DNA from: Kudoa neothunni | Taxonomy: Eukaryota > Cnidaria | NCBI GenBank assembly: GCA_964304625.1 | Contig: OZ199839.1 | Span: 5,766,001-5,830,000, forward strand | Length of the DNA: 64,000 bases | Direction: 5' to 3' | Shown here: one piece after another, positions 12,338 through 25,405 of the stretch | Position numbering within the stretch: the first letter of the stretch is position 1 | Layout: each line of letters starts with the position of its first letter | The notes under the pieces: generated by a model | What the model was told of the DNA's origin: nothing | What the model saw: the letters and a program-made list of their open reading frames with translations, nothing else | The model's database searches: none | Translations under genes and position numbers: made by a program

Positions 12338-13272
12338 GGCGCATGTAATACAGATTTTAAAAATGGATTAATTTTATATAACATCATCTACTAGCTATCT
12401 AGATTAATCTGTGGCTATTTTTTTAATATTTATCTTATGGGAATCGAAAGTTCGTCGACAGAATAAAATGTTTACTGTTTTGTGCATTGATCAGACTGAA
12501 GTTATTGGCTTAGTTAATATTTCTCGATGTGAGAGAGATATTTTCACTTTAATTTGTAGTAATCACGCACTAGAGATTCGACTCAATGTCCTCCGTTACA
12601 AATTGATCGATATAATCCGATTAATAAATAGTGTTTAATCCATATTCATAAGTGACCATTTTTATTCTCTTTATGCATAAATAAATAATAGTTTTGTATT
12701 ATATTTAACAAAATATATAATCTTCTGTTACTTAAACGAACTTGCTGTATGGTAAATTACTCATCAAAAATCGACCTCATTCTTAGACACATTCATTCGT
12801 ACGTGTCAACACATTAATGACACTAGTAATTGGATTGGATCGGTATATCGGATGGATATTAACATTTAAAATAGAACGATCAACTCTATACTGAACCAGT
12901 GAATGACCCTCAGATTAGAAAATACCAATCTACTTATAGTATTTAAGTTATCAAGTGGTACAGAAAAAATTAAGTAACCACACCCACCACCAATTCCTGA
13001 CGAATAACGCTCGATAACATTTCACTGTTACAAACAATTTCCAAATTGAGATTACAAACGTTAGTGTGTTAGGTTTAACGACCACGCACCAACAATACAA
13101 TTCAATGCATTTAATATGTACTCGTTGAGGGTATTCGTGCAGATTAGATATTGTTAATATAAGTGCCAAATTATTGACGTAAATGTATAAAAGGATCGAG
13201 AAATTGGAATAATTGTTGGGCAAGCTTGGCATAATCTAAATCAAATCCGTTTTAAATAACCACTCAGTAGAT

Positions 13273-13493
13273 ATGGATGAGGTATATTAGCTTATGGCTC
13301 GGTTTTTAGAAACAGGTTCCAACGAGAACTAATCTAATCACTTACCTGCCAAATATAACCCCATAATTAACTGTGATCTTTAGGAAAAGAAGACAACTGA
13401 TAGAAGATCACCCGCTTCAATTTTGAGGAGAAGCAGCTCCAAGCTAAATATCCTGAGAACGATAAAAGAGGCCAAGAAACAAAGATCGTTTTG
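13273..13493 (+). CDS. Possible two small coding exons, unassigned
   Basis: ATG GAT GAG at 13273-13281 is followed by a GT donor. After an acceptor at 13383 an open 110-nt stretch (13384-13493) reads a basic, Ser-rich peptide (TTDRRSPASILRRSSSK) and ends at a consensus donor GTAAGT. It leaves phase 2, which does not join in frame to the RasGEF exon at 13982. It could be 5' exons of that gene through an unseen exon, a short separate gene, or chance. Confidence 0.3.
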
Positions 13494-13575
13494 GTAAGTA
13501 GAGGCCGGCGTGTTAATGCCCGAGAAACACTTATGGCGTATTTTATTGGAAACAAGCGCTTAACTTATTTTACAA

Positions 13576-13608
<33 letters not shown>
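13576..13608 (+). repeat. Dinucleotide (CA)n microsatellite
   Basis: About 16 uninterrupted CA units upstream of the RasGEF gene. Confidence 0.9.
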
Positions 13609-13610
<2 letters not shown>

Positions 13611-13981
13611 TATACACATGCTTATTTCCTAGTATTAAATAAATGATAAAATTAAGTCAATAATTTTCTTCTTTCAAAAATTACCAACACCTAATCCAAT
13701 ATATCCTTTTTGAATTTAACTCCCTACCACCATTAAAAACATATTTTCAATCGAATATCAACTCTCCGATAGTATTAAAATTTGAAACAATGTCTGAAGT
13801 ATAAATTGTTATAGTTGGTTGGTTGATCTATTGCATCAACTAATTAAAATGTATTATTTTAATCGAAGAATTAATTTAATAATCCTATAAAAGGACGTTA
13901 TCATAGCTTATTTCTAATAGTGCTGTTAACAGCAGACTATCGTTGGACCTGTGTGAGATAGCGCTTTGATAGTTGACCGTA

Positions 13982-16900
13982 ATGAGGAATTCTAAAATTA
14001 ATGAATTAAAGCAAAAATTGACCCAAAAAAACCAATCCATATTCAAACATGTTATGGAGAAGATATCCAACTCAGAATTTGTTAATCATAGTAATGCCTC
14101 ATCCTTAATAAGTTTAAACGCTGCAGAAACAAATAATTTTACCCCAATATCCCCCGAAAATGCATCACCATTGGCATGCACACTTCCTCTGCCTAGGAGA
14201 TCCAATGTGCCAAAAACTACCGTCAGTTCGCCTCCCTCAATCCAAGTCACGTAACACCTATAATATATTATTAAATTTTGATTATTTTAATTAATATATC
14301 AACACAATAGGTATAAATTTTAATTTGAAATACTGAACTGTCTAATTAATCACATTAAATTGAGGGTTTGATTTTTTGGTTATATTATATATTATCGAAT
14401 TAATAGTATCATCTTGGATAATATTAGCGAATTGAATTTTACCGATTTAAATATGTGCGTAGGTTTTGATCTTCGTATTCGATAGGCCTATTCAACGACC
14501 GATAGGAAGGGTATTGATCACCGCAGTTTTATCTATTTGTGAATTCTCTATTAAAAACCTAATATTGAGGTGTTTGATTATCGGCTGCCAAATTTTTCTC
14601 CAATTTAATACAAAAAGTGTCACAGGTTTTAATCCAAGCCACAGCTATTGAATATTTATCACACAAAATATTTGCACATATTAGTCTAATTCTAATAACC
14701 TTAAGATTATTATCGAGTTAGTGTGTGTGTGAGTGTGTGCGTTACCCTATAAATTCATGGAAGGAGCCTGGTAATGTTTGCGTTGCTTTGTTTACTTGGA
14801 AATTAACCTAGCCATATTCATTACACACTCATTTCGATGTTTTATAATCTTGTATCGATAGTGAACCAGATAAAACCCCTCTCGACAACCAACCACCTAT
14901 TTCTAGCAACACCTGTCCCCTTCGAACCAAATCAAACACATTAAATGAATTCTGTCCATCACAAGAGGATATGCTAATGTTTGATACTAAAAAGGACTCA
15001 TTTGGGGAATATTATGTATGTTTTTGTATGGTTGGGTTGTTGTGGTTATTACACCTATGTTATGTGTATAGGTGGATTTGGGAAGTGTTGACAATCTCCT
15101 ACATAATTTAATGTGGTTCAATTTGTCATTTTTGAATGTTTTTTTGGATACCTACATACTTTTTATTAAACCGAGAGAATTCTTCGAATTTCTTGTCACT
15201 CAATACAAAAATAATGAAATTATTCCTGACAAACGCCCACAGAGTGAAACTCAACGTAAGTTATAGAATAGTTCGTCCAAATCATGATTTATATAGCGTA
15301 TAATTCACTTGACAAAAGTTCAGATCACTTGTCTACTGGTAGGTCGACTCCGTTATTAACGTTGGCAGCACTTTTTGTTAAAATATTTGAGTTCGTTTCT
15401 CCCCGAATAATTCCATATCAACATATTAACTTAAATTGCTGAATTTTATCTTTTTTGATAAATCTATAAAAACCATTAAGTTGAATTTGTTGGTTAACAG
15501 TTATATGTAGAAAAAGGAACAAGAATTTCATCAAATTTGGCAGAGTCCAATACCTCTATTGATGTTGACACAGTGATACCCAACAAAAGAGACTCCACTG
15601 TATCAATCGCCACCGATAGTGTCTCTATGGAACCGCAAAGAAAGGACACAGCTGCCAGCAACACATTTAGTGTGTACTCTAGTGGCAGTATTGTGGCCTC
15701 TACTGATAACGCTGTGATGACCACAAAAACAACCAGGGTTGTCTCACTAAAGATACTTCGAAAATGGATTTCCACCTATTATTATGTGAGAAATAGATGT
15801 GAATTGGTTATGGAGATTATTTTGTTTTTATTAGGATTTCGAGAAAGACACCACTCTTTTGAATGATCTTGTGACATTCTTGACCAACGCTGAAGAAGAG
15901 ATCGACAAAAAGGACCCCTTATGGAGACAAATCAATTTGGTGTCAATGTAACACAAAACGAGATCATTTACAGTTGGTTATTGATGACAATTTTAGCACT
16001 CTTAAAGAAATGAAAAAACCAGTGGAAAAACCAAACGAGGTAGTATCTCTTGAGGAATGAGTAATGAGTGACACTTCGTTTGATCCCAATTGTTGTTAGA
16101 CACTTCGAGAAGAAGACATCAACTGGGATATCCTGAAACATCATGAAGTTGCTGAAACGCTTACCGTTATCGAACACTCTCTATTTAAAGCCCTAAAATT
16201 AAGGTAGTTTTTGAACCAATCTCCTTCGATCTATGTATGTGGTGTCCACTGTGGAATGTGTAGAGAGCTGTTAGCGTATGTGTTTGGAAGCAATGAGGAA
16301 CGAAAAACAAAAGCAGCTTCGGTGGCTCAAATCATTGAAAATTCAACTAGGGTTATTGATGAGTGATTTTGTTAAGATATTTAACCCGTACAAAATCAAT
16401 AGCTAACCTACCTGGTCGAAGCGCAAGTAGTCAAATACCCAAGCTCAAGAGTTAGAGCGCTCGAAATGGAGACATGGATATCGGTGCTGAAAGATCTGCA
16501 TGATGTTAAAAACTACTCGTCCATGATTGCCATACTTGGAGCTCTAAACTCCACATCGGTAGATCGATTGGAAAAAACCAAAAAGAAACTCAACCCTAAG
16601 GTAGTCGTTACGAATGGTCCTATGATGTGGTTGTAACGATTTTTTTTAATATGGGTGTGCTTTAGAAGAAGAAAATTAAAACTGAGATTGAAGATGAAAT
16701 CGGTGTAACCAACTACTACGATAAACTTAGAGTTTATCTTGACAAGTTTGTTTTCTCCTTCTACCTTTATTAGACAAAATTTATTGTCTAAAATCATCTA
16801 GCAACACCCACGTGCGGGCCATACCTTTCATTGGAAATTATATCACTATTTTTGATCGTCTCAAACAAAATGGAATTTTCACACCCGATAACAAGGTCAA

Positions 16901-17190
16901 ATTCAAAACTTGCCGTCATGTAATTCAATTTTTGTGATAACGTTGTGATTTCGGCGTTAGATTTCCAAACTTTTACAATCCATCGCAACACGACAACGTT
17001 ATTACGAATCCAAAGATATTGATCCCAGAAAAGTTTTGGTAATTTTAACTCCTTTCCTCGGTGATTACCTGACACAATTTATTATTTATTATTGTAGTAC
17101 ATGAAAAAAATTTTGCATCTACCCAGTTTGTCTAATCAGGAAATCTCCGCTCTCTCCTGTAAACATGAACCAAGGGCGTCAAACGATTGA
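13982..17190 (+). CDS. Ras-family guanine nucleotide exchange factor, 13 exons
   Basis: Predicted to load GTP onto a Ras-like GTPase. Exons 13982-14250, 14862-15015, 15072-15255, 15511-15785, 15835-15947, 15997-16039, 16100-16203, 16264-16351, 16403-16600, 16666-16745, 16802-16919, 16961-17038 and 17098-17190 join in frame to 598 residues. The N-terminus is Ser/Asn/Pro-rich. A RasGEF_N region follows (VDLGSVDNLLHNLMWFNLSF), interrupted by a Ser/Thr-rich insert before VVSLKILRKWIS. The CDC25 domain runs from DINWDILKHHEVAETLTVIE through LKLRELLAYVF and ALNSTSVDRL to the end (CKHEPRASND). Introns are 41-96 nt except the first (611 nt). The domain pair resembles SOS, RasGRF and RasGEF1; the terminal EPR motif leans to SOS/RasGRF. 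No PH, DH or C1 domain is seen. The exact start is uncertain because in-frame stops precede this ATG only within its own exon. Confidence 0.88.
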
Positions 17191-20112
17191 TGAGCTTGTC
17201 GACACAAAAAATGTTCTGGCAGACTAAACATCTTTATTTGATCAACGTTTTAAATTTAATTTGTAAACAGTTGTCTATCTCCGTGTTTACTGATTTTCTG
17301 TTTGTTCATTTTGAGATAAACGATTTGTCCCCTTTTAATGCAAACCAAGTGCCCCTTTGGCAAATGCTATGCATAGGTCTTTATTTTTTATACATTTTTT
17401 AAATCACAACAATCACATATACATATAAGCTGTTTTGGGGGGGGGGGGGTTCTTAAAAATTTGACTTTACTCCCTTGAGTATGCCTTCAAATTCAAGCGT
17501 TGGTATGAATAAATTTGGTTCAAAAATTTTATTAAATTATCTAATGCTTTATCCAGATTTTTCTAACAAAATAATAGTATATGTAATTCAGAACGCGATT
17601 CCTTTTATAGAAAAATCCGTTTAAAAATATTTGGAGTGAATCACAACTTCACGACGTAAATATTGGTTAAAATCCTTGTTTCCTAACTTTTTATTTAAAA
17701 ACTTACTTTGGTAAATCGATTAATTTAAAATTATTTGGATAAGAACAAAATTGAACCATTATTCCAGATTAACAAACGTTTCTAAAAATATTCAAATATA
17801 GTTTCGTCTATTAATTTTGTATCAAAAATTTATTATTTTAAGGAGCATATTTAGATTGTATTACTAATTTATTGTTTAAATACCTATGAATTTTTTAATA
17901 TAGCAATTAGTTTAGAAATATAGAATTATGAGATTTTAAACTCTTTTTTTAATAAAATTATTTTTTATCTAAAAAATCCTCATAGTGGCTATTTTGACTC
18001 CCTTGGCATCAAGAAATATCATAATGCATCTTGAGCCTAGCTTTTTACCCACAAATAGAAATAGTATGCATGGACAATCTTTTTAAATCCAAAATGTTTC
18101 GGTTAAACAACTTTTTTTCAAAGAAAGAATATTTCTTGTAAGAGAATTATTAGAAATCAAATTTTTATCTAATAGATTTTATTTATTGGTATTGGATAAT
18201 TTTTCGCTTAAAAGAGATGTATAATTTCATTAATTACTTATTTCATAAATTCTGGTATATTTAAAATTGTTTTATATTATACTCGATCGGTTGAGATAGG
18301 CTTTTAGATTTATTCTTAAATCTAGCTAATTATAAATTCACGAAAGTTAATCCACTATTACCCAAACCTAAAAAATTTATTATGGGAGTTTGTTAAACAG
18401 CTATTATATCTTAAATGAATTTCTATTTGACGGTTTAGTATTTATAATTTATATAAATATTGAGTTAATGTATCGCTAATTATATTTATGTTAATCCTAC
18501 GCCTCCGAGCTTTCACGAAAATATCAGTAAAGCTATAGTTTGAATAGGACAATACACTACTTTCTTTTTATATATTTATTCATATTTAATTAAAAAAAAT
18601 TCAATACGATAAGATAATTTCGTTAAATTGGTCTTAAATTAGCTGATTGAATGTAATTAAAATATATTCGAAAATAAAACCTATGATTGTAAAATATTGT
18701 TTATTTTGGGATTAAAATTTATTCTATCCTGTTTGATTATTGCATATTTATAATGATTAAAATACGTATGAATTTATTACAAAAATTTAATTAAAAATTA
18801 AATATTGCCTTGCAATTATTCATTGCATTAAAATATACAGTGTGTAGGAACTTCCCGATCACAAACAAAGAAATGGGACATTAATCGGGTTTTCGGTTCA
18901 GAAACTCTATAAGCTCATTTCGACTCATTTAAAGTCTTTGCATAGATTATTCAGCAATTTTATATAAGAAATATTTATTCAATGATATTGTATGCCATAT
19001 ATTTTAATAAAATAAGTCAAAGCGATAATATTCAGGAAATTTAATATTAAGTAATGAGTTTCAGATCTAAAATTCTTATTAAAAATACATAAATTTTTGT
19101 TTCAAAAATTTAAATATGGGATCAAAATTGTATGTCAATTTTTTTATGTTAATCTATCCGAAAATACCACCGAGATCATTAATAACAATAATTTTGGGAT
19201 GCTTTCCGTGTAAAAAATTGTTTATTAGATAATTAAATTGAGTAATTAAATACAGAAAATTAAAATAATTATTAGAATTTTTCGAATTTATCAACAAAAG
19301 TTTGAATGTTGATGTACATAGTGTATCTGAGGCGAGTGACAAAAAATTCTAAATTTCTGAATAAAATATTGCGATTGATCCATCATAACTATGTTTTTAT
19401 GAAAATAAAATCCAAAAATTTCCTATTTTATATCCTGTAATGTGGGCGTCATTAACCTTTTTTAGTTGTGGGTGGTATTAAAATTAATCTATTAAATTAT
19501 GAAGGAAATGACTATTGGCACGGTGCGTAATATCCAGGTGACAATAGTATTGACTATATTTAGTTATTTCCGGCCCCTAAATGCGAAGCGGCGCGTCAGA
19601 AATAATTAAATACGGCATATTCTAAAACATTACGGTAGTGTATGGGTCGTACGCAATTTTTAAAAATTTACGCAGATTTTTAAATATAAATAGATCATTT
19701 TCCATTAAATAATTGGGTTTAAATTAAATATTATGGTTGAAAACTTACTGTATGATTTCAACGTAGAAATGACTCGAGCGCAACGCAAAATCTGAATTTT
19801 ACAACAAATAATGGACGAAGTGTCAATTTTAGCGAAATAAATCATTTTTCACTACCAAAAACCTCGTAATTATAAAGTTTTACGGATTCATATCATATAA
19901 TAAAGATACTAAGCTCCAAGCGATGGAAAAATTTGCCAATAAAATAGCACGATTATAAAAGGCCTAAATGACCAGTTACATTTTTGTGTCTTTTCTTGAT
20001 AATTAGCACAGGTAACTCACTATTTCTAAGATAAAAATTTTTATTATTTCTTAGCCTAAATAGAATATTTGTCTAATGTAATACTACTACTACTTTTCTT
20101 CTAACACAACCA
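17191..20112. other. Gene-free AT-rich stretch
   Basis: No conserved coding sequence. It holds a 13-base G run at 17437-17449; otherwise low-complexity A/T. Confidence 0.5.
17437..17449 (+). repeat. Poly-G run
   Basis: Thirteen consecutive G residues, striking in such AT-rich DNA. Confidence 0.95.
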
Positions 20113-20382
20113 GTGAGTGTGCTTCATCCACTGGATCATGGAATTGTTAAAGTTTCAAATGATGTTCCTGATGACGATCAATTTCAAAATGACATAATTG
20201 AGCTGATTGAAGAGAAGGAACCACTAGAATTAACAAATCCTATTGAAGAAACTCTTGAAAGCAATACAGCCGACACCTCTGAAATTTGGACAACACCAGA
20301 TTTTCCTGATTTTGATAGGAATAATGTCGACTCTGATCATATTGATAATTTTATTATATCCAACCAAGAAGCATTAAAGTAA
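20113..20382 (+). pseudogene. pogo/Tigger-type transposase C-terminal remnant
   Basis: The reading begins SVLHPLDHGIVKV, matching the pogo/Tigger/CENP-B DDE block usually written SVLQPLDQGVI. An acidic tail follows (IIELIEEKEPLELTN and on), ending at a stop at 20382. The upstream catalytic Asp boxes and DNA-binding domain are not recognisable, and no terminal repeats were found. Alternatively a domesticated fragment, but there is no start codon or promoter to support that. Confidence 0.65.
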
Positions 20383-23300
20383 TGAGCAAAAGTTAGGAAA
20401 CTCTTTCTAAATCAAATTTTGGCATTGTGTGTCAATATAGACAGAACTTAAAATGGCTGACTCAATATTTGAACAGTTTTTTTCGGAAAAAAAATATATA
20501 ATGGTATTTCAAAAAGAAAAAAATACACAAGTTAATTTCCGATTCAAATTAATTTATTATTGATTATATTATCGATGGAAAACTGTTATTTTTGTCTAAA
20601 CACATGTGCTATTCGAAAAATGCCCAGCATAAAAATGAATGCAACCGCAACCCAGTGGTTTTCATCTTCCCAATTTCTGTGTTACATCCGTAAACTAGTG
20701 TATATTTGTAAACAGCTTTTAAGCAAGATTTGCTGAGATTAAAAATTTCTAATGCGCTGGCGTACATGCCATTTAGGACTAAATTTTACCTTGCCAATTT
20801 TAAATATATATTAATTCAAATTCTGAATTAATACATATATAAATGAGAATTTATAAAGTCATTTAAACTGTAAAAGTCGGTCAAATCAAAAGTATCATAT
20901 TCTAGTAGTTTGCAAGTGAAATGTAGTCAACTCATGCTTAACTTGTGAAAGAACGATTTATTGGACGATGTCTCGTAACATTGGATGTAATTGGATGCCT
21001 TTTTAAGAATATTTTGCATTTTTATAGAAATAATTTTAACGTAATTTTAGCAACCATATTTATTCCGGTGTTCTGATTTAAAAAAATTAAAAATTATTTC
21101 GATATTAAGAAAAATTTGTATGTTAGTCATTGCATGGTGGGCCGTAGGTGTCGACCCCCGCTGTAATTGAATAATTCGAAAATAAATTGCGAAAAAAATT
21201 AAGATACTCTAAATCAGGGGTTATCAACCGGGGCTAAATTTTTAATGACAAGGGGTGAATTAAGTAACATCCAAATTGGATAGGGGAAATTTTTGCATAA
21301 TGAGGTTTTTGACATAGTTAAAATATTTCTAGGGAAGTATACTATTCAGAGCTATTAAAATCACTAAGAAGTGGGCAGGACTGCTTAAAATAATTTTCTG
21401 GAAGAAGGATTTAACAAAAATTTCTAAAACTATAAACAGTATCTTTCTTTTATGCCTCGTTTATCTACAATGATGTAGTCTTATGTTAATAATAACACTT
21501 AAAGTGGTTATTCGCATGGCAAATCATATTAGGGTATCACCGATTTCATTTAACAAAACCTAGAACATTAATTCTGCGGACAGCTTATGTGTAAGAGTTG
21601 ATTGGACTAAAAATAGCCATCGCACAAGAGTATATGCCTTTCAGGAGGAGAATTTACCCTGTAAGTAGCCACTGGCATAGCTGAATCAGTATAAAACCTT
21701 AAAGTAAATATGAATTTTCCTCAATATCTAAAATAACTAAAATACCTAAATACTTTTTAAGTTGTTCTAAGTGTTTATATGCTGTCGATGTAAACATTTT
21801 AGCCGGCTAAGATTAGTTTTCATTAAATCAGAAAAGTGGAATAAACATGACTGTTAAAATGATCTCTTTAAAAGTTATATTGATCGGCAATAAAAACTCA
21901 AATTTATCGTTGTAAATTTACCTCTATATATGGCACTTTATATGCTAAGGTAGTTTTATTATATTTGACCTCCAAATAGATAATTATATTATAACATTAA
22001 CAACTCTATATAATAAGTAAATAAATAGATAAATTCAAATGTTATCTGTGATATTAAAATCTTTCCAACGTTTTAGACCCTTCTAAGGTTTTCTAGAAGG
22101 ATCCTGGATAGCGGTAAGCGTAACATGACTCGTGGCGTGGGCCGGAACTTGCCTCATTATGTTCCATTCGACCATCCGATCATCGGGAGCGATTACAAGT
22201 TTACTATAGAATTCATCTATTAGTGATAGATTTGGGATTTAGTTCCTCACTGAGATATTTTAAAAGCCAGACTAATATTAATTCTCCTATAAATATAAAG
22301 TCGCCATATTTTTCTGTACTCAAGTACACTAACTGTTTAAGTTGGACATACAATTAGAAACATGAATAATTATTAAAGATGGCTAACAATATTTAGAAAA
22401 TTTGAATGAATAGAGCATATGAATTAACAGAACCATGTGGCATCACACAAGGTATGAAGACTAAAAAATCAATAAAATTGTAGAAGGAAACTTCCTTATT
22501 TATATATTTTGAAATGGCGCTGATTATAAACAGATTAGTCCTATTTTAAATAATAAAATTACTCCGCTACAAACTACCTGATTCAATGATCAATACAAAA
22601 ATCTATTGAAAAATGAGTCATTTAATTAAATAATTCGTTTGTGAAAAATCAAGTTTAAAATATATTTTGTCTCTTTCTACCATGCTTACAAAAAGAATTG
22701 CTAAACCAAACATGTAATTCCTCCACAAGATGTTTATGTTAACCACAGCGGATACTGAAAAGCGAACACTTGATAACCGGCGCTTTGTTTTTAATAAAGA
22801 TTTGGTTGAAATGTATTTGTTTGTACATGGTGGCCCAACGCTGCTTGCCTTAATTACCACCATATCTGATCTGTGTAATAGTCAAAAAATCAAATTTATA
22901 TTTTTTATTAAAATTTACATTAATATTAAATTCCTTTAAAACAATCTCGCCCCTCAAAAATATAATTGTCCACCCTTGTACAAGAAGAAAATATAATTTT
23001 AGTATCATTGAAGAAATTTCAAATGAATACGGCATTGACAACGTGGCCAATCAGAATCAAATTTCGCGAAACGAGATTTAGATTAAAATAAAAGATGTTC
23101 CATTTGCTCAAGAGAGCATAATAACAAACGTTCAACTAGCCATAAAAATTGTATGAACTCTATGTTTAACCTTCATATATCAATAATTTGTTCGAATGTC
23201 ATCCAAAATTATAATTAAATAATTATATTTTACAAATTTTCATCATTTTTATTGTTTTTATCGTTGTTGATGGAGTAATTTATTCTTAAAACTACTATTT

Positions 23301-23764
23301 CTATCCTGGGGCCAAAAACGACCCCAAACTCATTTAAAGATGAAAATTGTCTACTCAGTACGAGTGTTAATCATAACATAAGAAATCGATACAGATCATA
23401 TCGTACGACGTTAGTGAATTTTCATTGATAGCGAGAATTGACAACATTGGTGATAGCTGGCTACGCTCTAACACGTCTGCTGGGAGATCGTGCTGCTTTG
23501 TTGTTAACACAATTATTTCATCTATTCAACAGATTATTTCGACAATTTTATTCGTTCTTTTATTTTCATTACAAATTACGTTTAAATTTAAAATTATTGA
23601 TATACATAATTTTGAGAGAATAAAGCTTATGAAAATGAGAATTATATAACAATCAGTTAAAACTCGTAACAAATTAAAACAGGAGACATTGAGCGAAAAG
23701 CGTAAAAAACAACTTCCATCAAAATGTGCATATAATCTCAAATAAAAAAAGAAACAACGACGAA
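20383..23764. other. Gene-free AT-rich stretch, 3.4 kb
   Basis: No gene recognised. A CAGGGGTTATCAACC sequence at 21218 resembles a hAT end, but no partner was seen. A 69-codon ORF at 22730-22939 and a 61-codon ORF at 23438-23623 show no known family. Confidence 0.45.
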
Positions 23765-24777
23765 TTACACCAACCGTTTGTAGGCAGATATCAGACGTCT
23801 TTGTCGAGATATTTTATTTTTCAGCAAAAACACTCCATAAAGCAGAGCTTCGGCAGAAGGTGGACATCCAGGTACGTACACATCCACAGGAATAATTCTG
23901 TCACATCCACGAACAACCGCATACGAGTAGTAATAATAACCCCCACCATTAGCACAACTATGACAATCAATCAGTTGGTCATCAGTGTGACAATTCTAAC
24001 AACTAAATACCTTCCCATAGATACGACATATCTCGGTCTGATCATAGAATCGTACGCGATTCGCATACAAGGAGCCATTTTATTGGTAACTGTTCCAGCC
24101 ACAATCATAAGATCACAGTGCACCTACAGTTGGAACAAACAACATTCTATCGCGCTGGATTTAACAAAGTAACAGATTACTGGCGAAGCTCTAAAAACCA
24201 CCCCATATCTATCCATATCATATCTACACAGAAAATATGAACAGTTCCAATATTCGAATCGATCAAATAGATCATATAAAAAGACGTTGAGAGGGAATTT
24301 TACCTTGGGCCAGCAAATTGCATCATTTCCATAGCACAACAGGCCAATCCAAATGATAACACAAATAACGAAGACTAAACAAAAGCATACCTCAAAACAA
24401 GTTGGATATCAAATACTTGTTGTAGAAAGTTGACAACATCGTTGAGACGATGAACCACAAATTCTACAATAGAACGTGAACACGACGCATCCCCTCTAAT
24501 TACCTCCAGTATTATTGGATTTTTTATAGAGCCCCAAAACACTATTAATGGAGAATATATTCAAGTAATCCAAAATGTTGGATTACTCGGGAAATATTCT
24601 TTCATCGATATCAGGAATAGGATGAGCTGGAATATTATCAGCTGGAAGATTGGGTTTTGAAGAGGCCCACCTCATCCTACACTCATTCAAACCTCGTCCA
24701 TATGTGCAAATAGAGAAGATTAGAGGAGTGCATAGAGAGGCGCCTTTATATGAACGCAACAGAGACAAAGGTAACAT
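23765..24777 (-). CDS. NDUFS7: NADH dehydrogenase (ubiquinone) Fe-S protein 7, complex I PSST subunit, six exons
   Basis: Carries iron-sulphur cluster N2, the last electron donor to ubiquinone in mitochondrial complex I. Exons 24587-24777, 24417-24495, 24304-24374, 24181-24223, 24011-24123 and 23765-23957 join in frame to 229 residues (human 213). The first 40 or so residues look like a mitochondrial presequence ([15 protein letters not shown]). All four cluster cysteines are present: the pair in [15 protein letters not shown], one in VSMGSCANGG and one in [30 protein letters not shown] and [13 protein letters not shown] are also conserved. Introns are 91, 42, 80, 57 and 53 nt. It lies head to head with MRPL14, starts 175 bp apart. 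It looks functional. Confidence 0.96.
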
Positions 24778-24952
24778 TTAAAATATTTAAACTTCGTAAA
24801 TCTTCGTGTGTAATTGAAATTTTGAAATATTTTAAAATATACCTAATATTATATGGAATTTAGAAACTCATGTATTATTTAAGTTATCGGTTTTCACTGT
24901 AACGAGTATAGATGATTGTGGGGAATAATTAACAAATATTGTTGGCCTCAAA
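24778..24952. promoter_or_regulatory. Shared intergenic promoter of NDUFS7 and MRPL14
   Basis: Only 175 bp separate the divergent start codons, so this AT-rich spacer must hold both 5' UTRs and both promoters. No sharp motif is visible in it. Confidence 0.6.
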
Positions 24953-25405
24953 ATGTCACGTGGTAGACCTCTGCTGAGGATTGTGAACATGTTTGGCAAT
25001 CTTTTCGCAACTCAACAGCGTATAAATACTGCTGTGATCATGCAGCAACGTCGATGGATAAATTTGTTAACTAGATTTCGTATTGTTGACAACAGTGAAA
25101 TTGGAAAATTGGGGCCTGGTGATAAATTACCAATGATGATAGGAAGAAATCCTAATCTCGCTCGCTACAATATTGGTGATGTGATATCGGTTTCATTCAA
25201 ACACAAAGTGATGAAAGCTATGATTGTTGCTTTGAAACAACATAACAGATTGACCACTCCGAAATATAGCGATAATTGTGTGATTTTATTGGATGAAAAT
25301 AAGATTCCACTTGGATCACGCACTCTTATCCCTTTACCGGCAGTTCTGAAAAGACGGCTACGACCTCACCATAAAATATTTACGATGTGCAAGAAATTTT
25401 TGTGA
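24953..25405 (+). CDS. MRPL14: Mitochondrial large ribosomal subunit protein L14 (uL14m), single exon
   Basis: Binds mitochondrial 16S rRNA at the subunit interface. 150 residues in one exon (human 145). A short basic leader precedes the uL14 fold: RFRIVDNSEIGKLG (family: VVDNS.LG), then GDVISVSFKHKVMKAMIVA, DNCVILLDENKIPLGSR and IPLPAVLKRR near the end. The ATG at 24953 is the first in frame and gives the usual leader. Divergently paired with NDUFS7, another nucleus-encoded mitochondrial gene. Confidence 0.9.
   Translation: MSRGRPLLRIVNMFGNLFATQQRINTAVIMQQRRWINLLTRFRIVDNSEIGKLGPGDKLPMMIGRNPNLARYNIGDVISVSFKHKVMKAMIVALKQHNRLTTPKYSDNCVILLDENKIPLGSRTLIPLPAVLKRRLRPHHKIFTMCKKFL

Larger units (their letters stand above)
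12338..13981. other. Intergenic / 5' region of RasGEF
   Basis: A 75-codon ORF at 12411-12638 matches nothing I know. Candidate upstream exons occur at 13273-13493, and a CA repeat at about 13577-13608. Confidence 0.4.

Noticed and set aside
21218-21240. Sequence like a hAT terminus (CAGGGGTTATCAACC)
   Set aside because: No inverted partner or target duplication was found.
22730-22939. 69-codon ORF that looked like a possible exon
   Set aside because: No family recognised, no linked exon, and overlapping ORFs on the other strand.
23438-23623. ORF beginning TTLVIAGYALTRLL, considered as a DNAJC19-like membrane anchor
   Set aside because: No J domain or supporting exon nearby; the resemblance is only hydrophobic composition.
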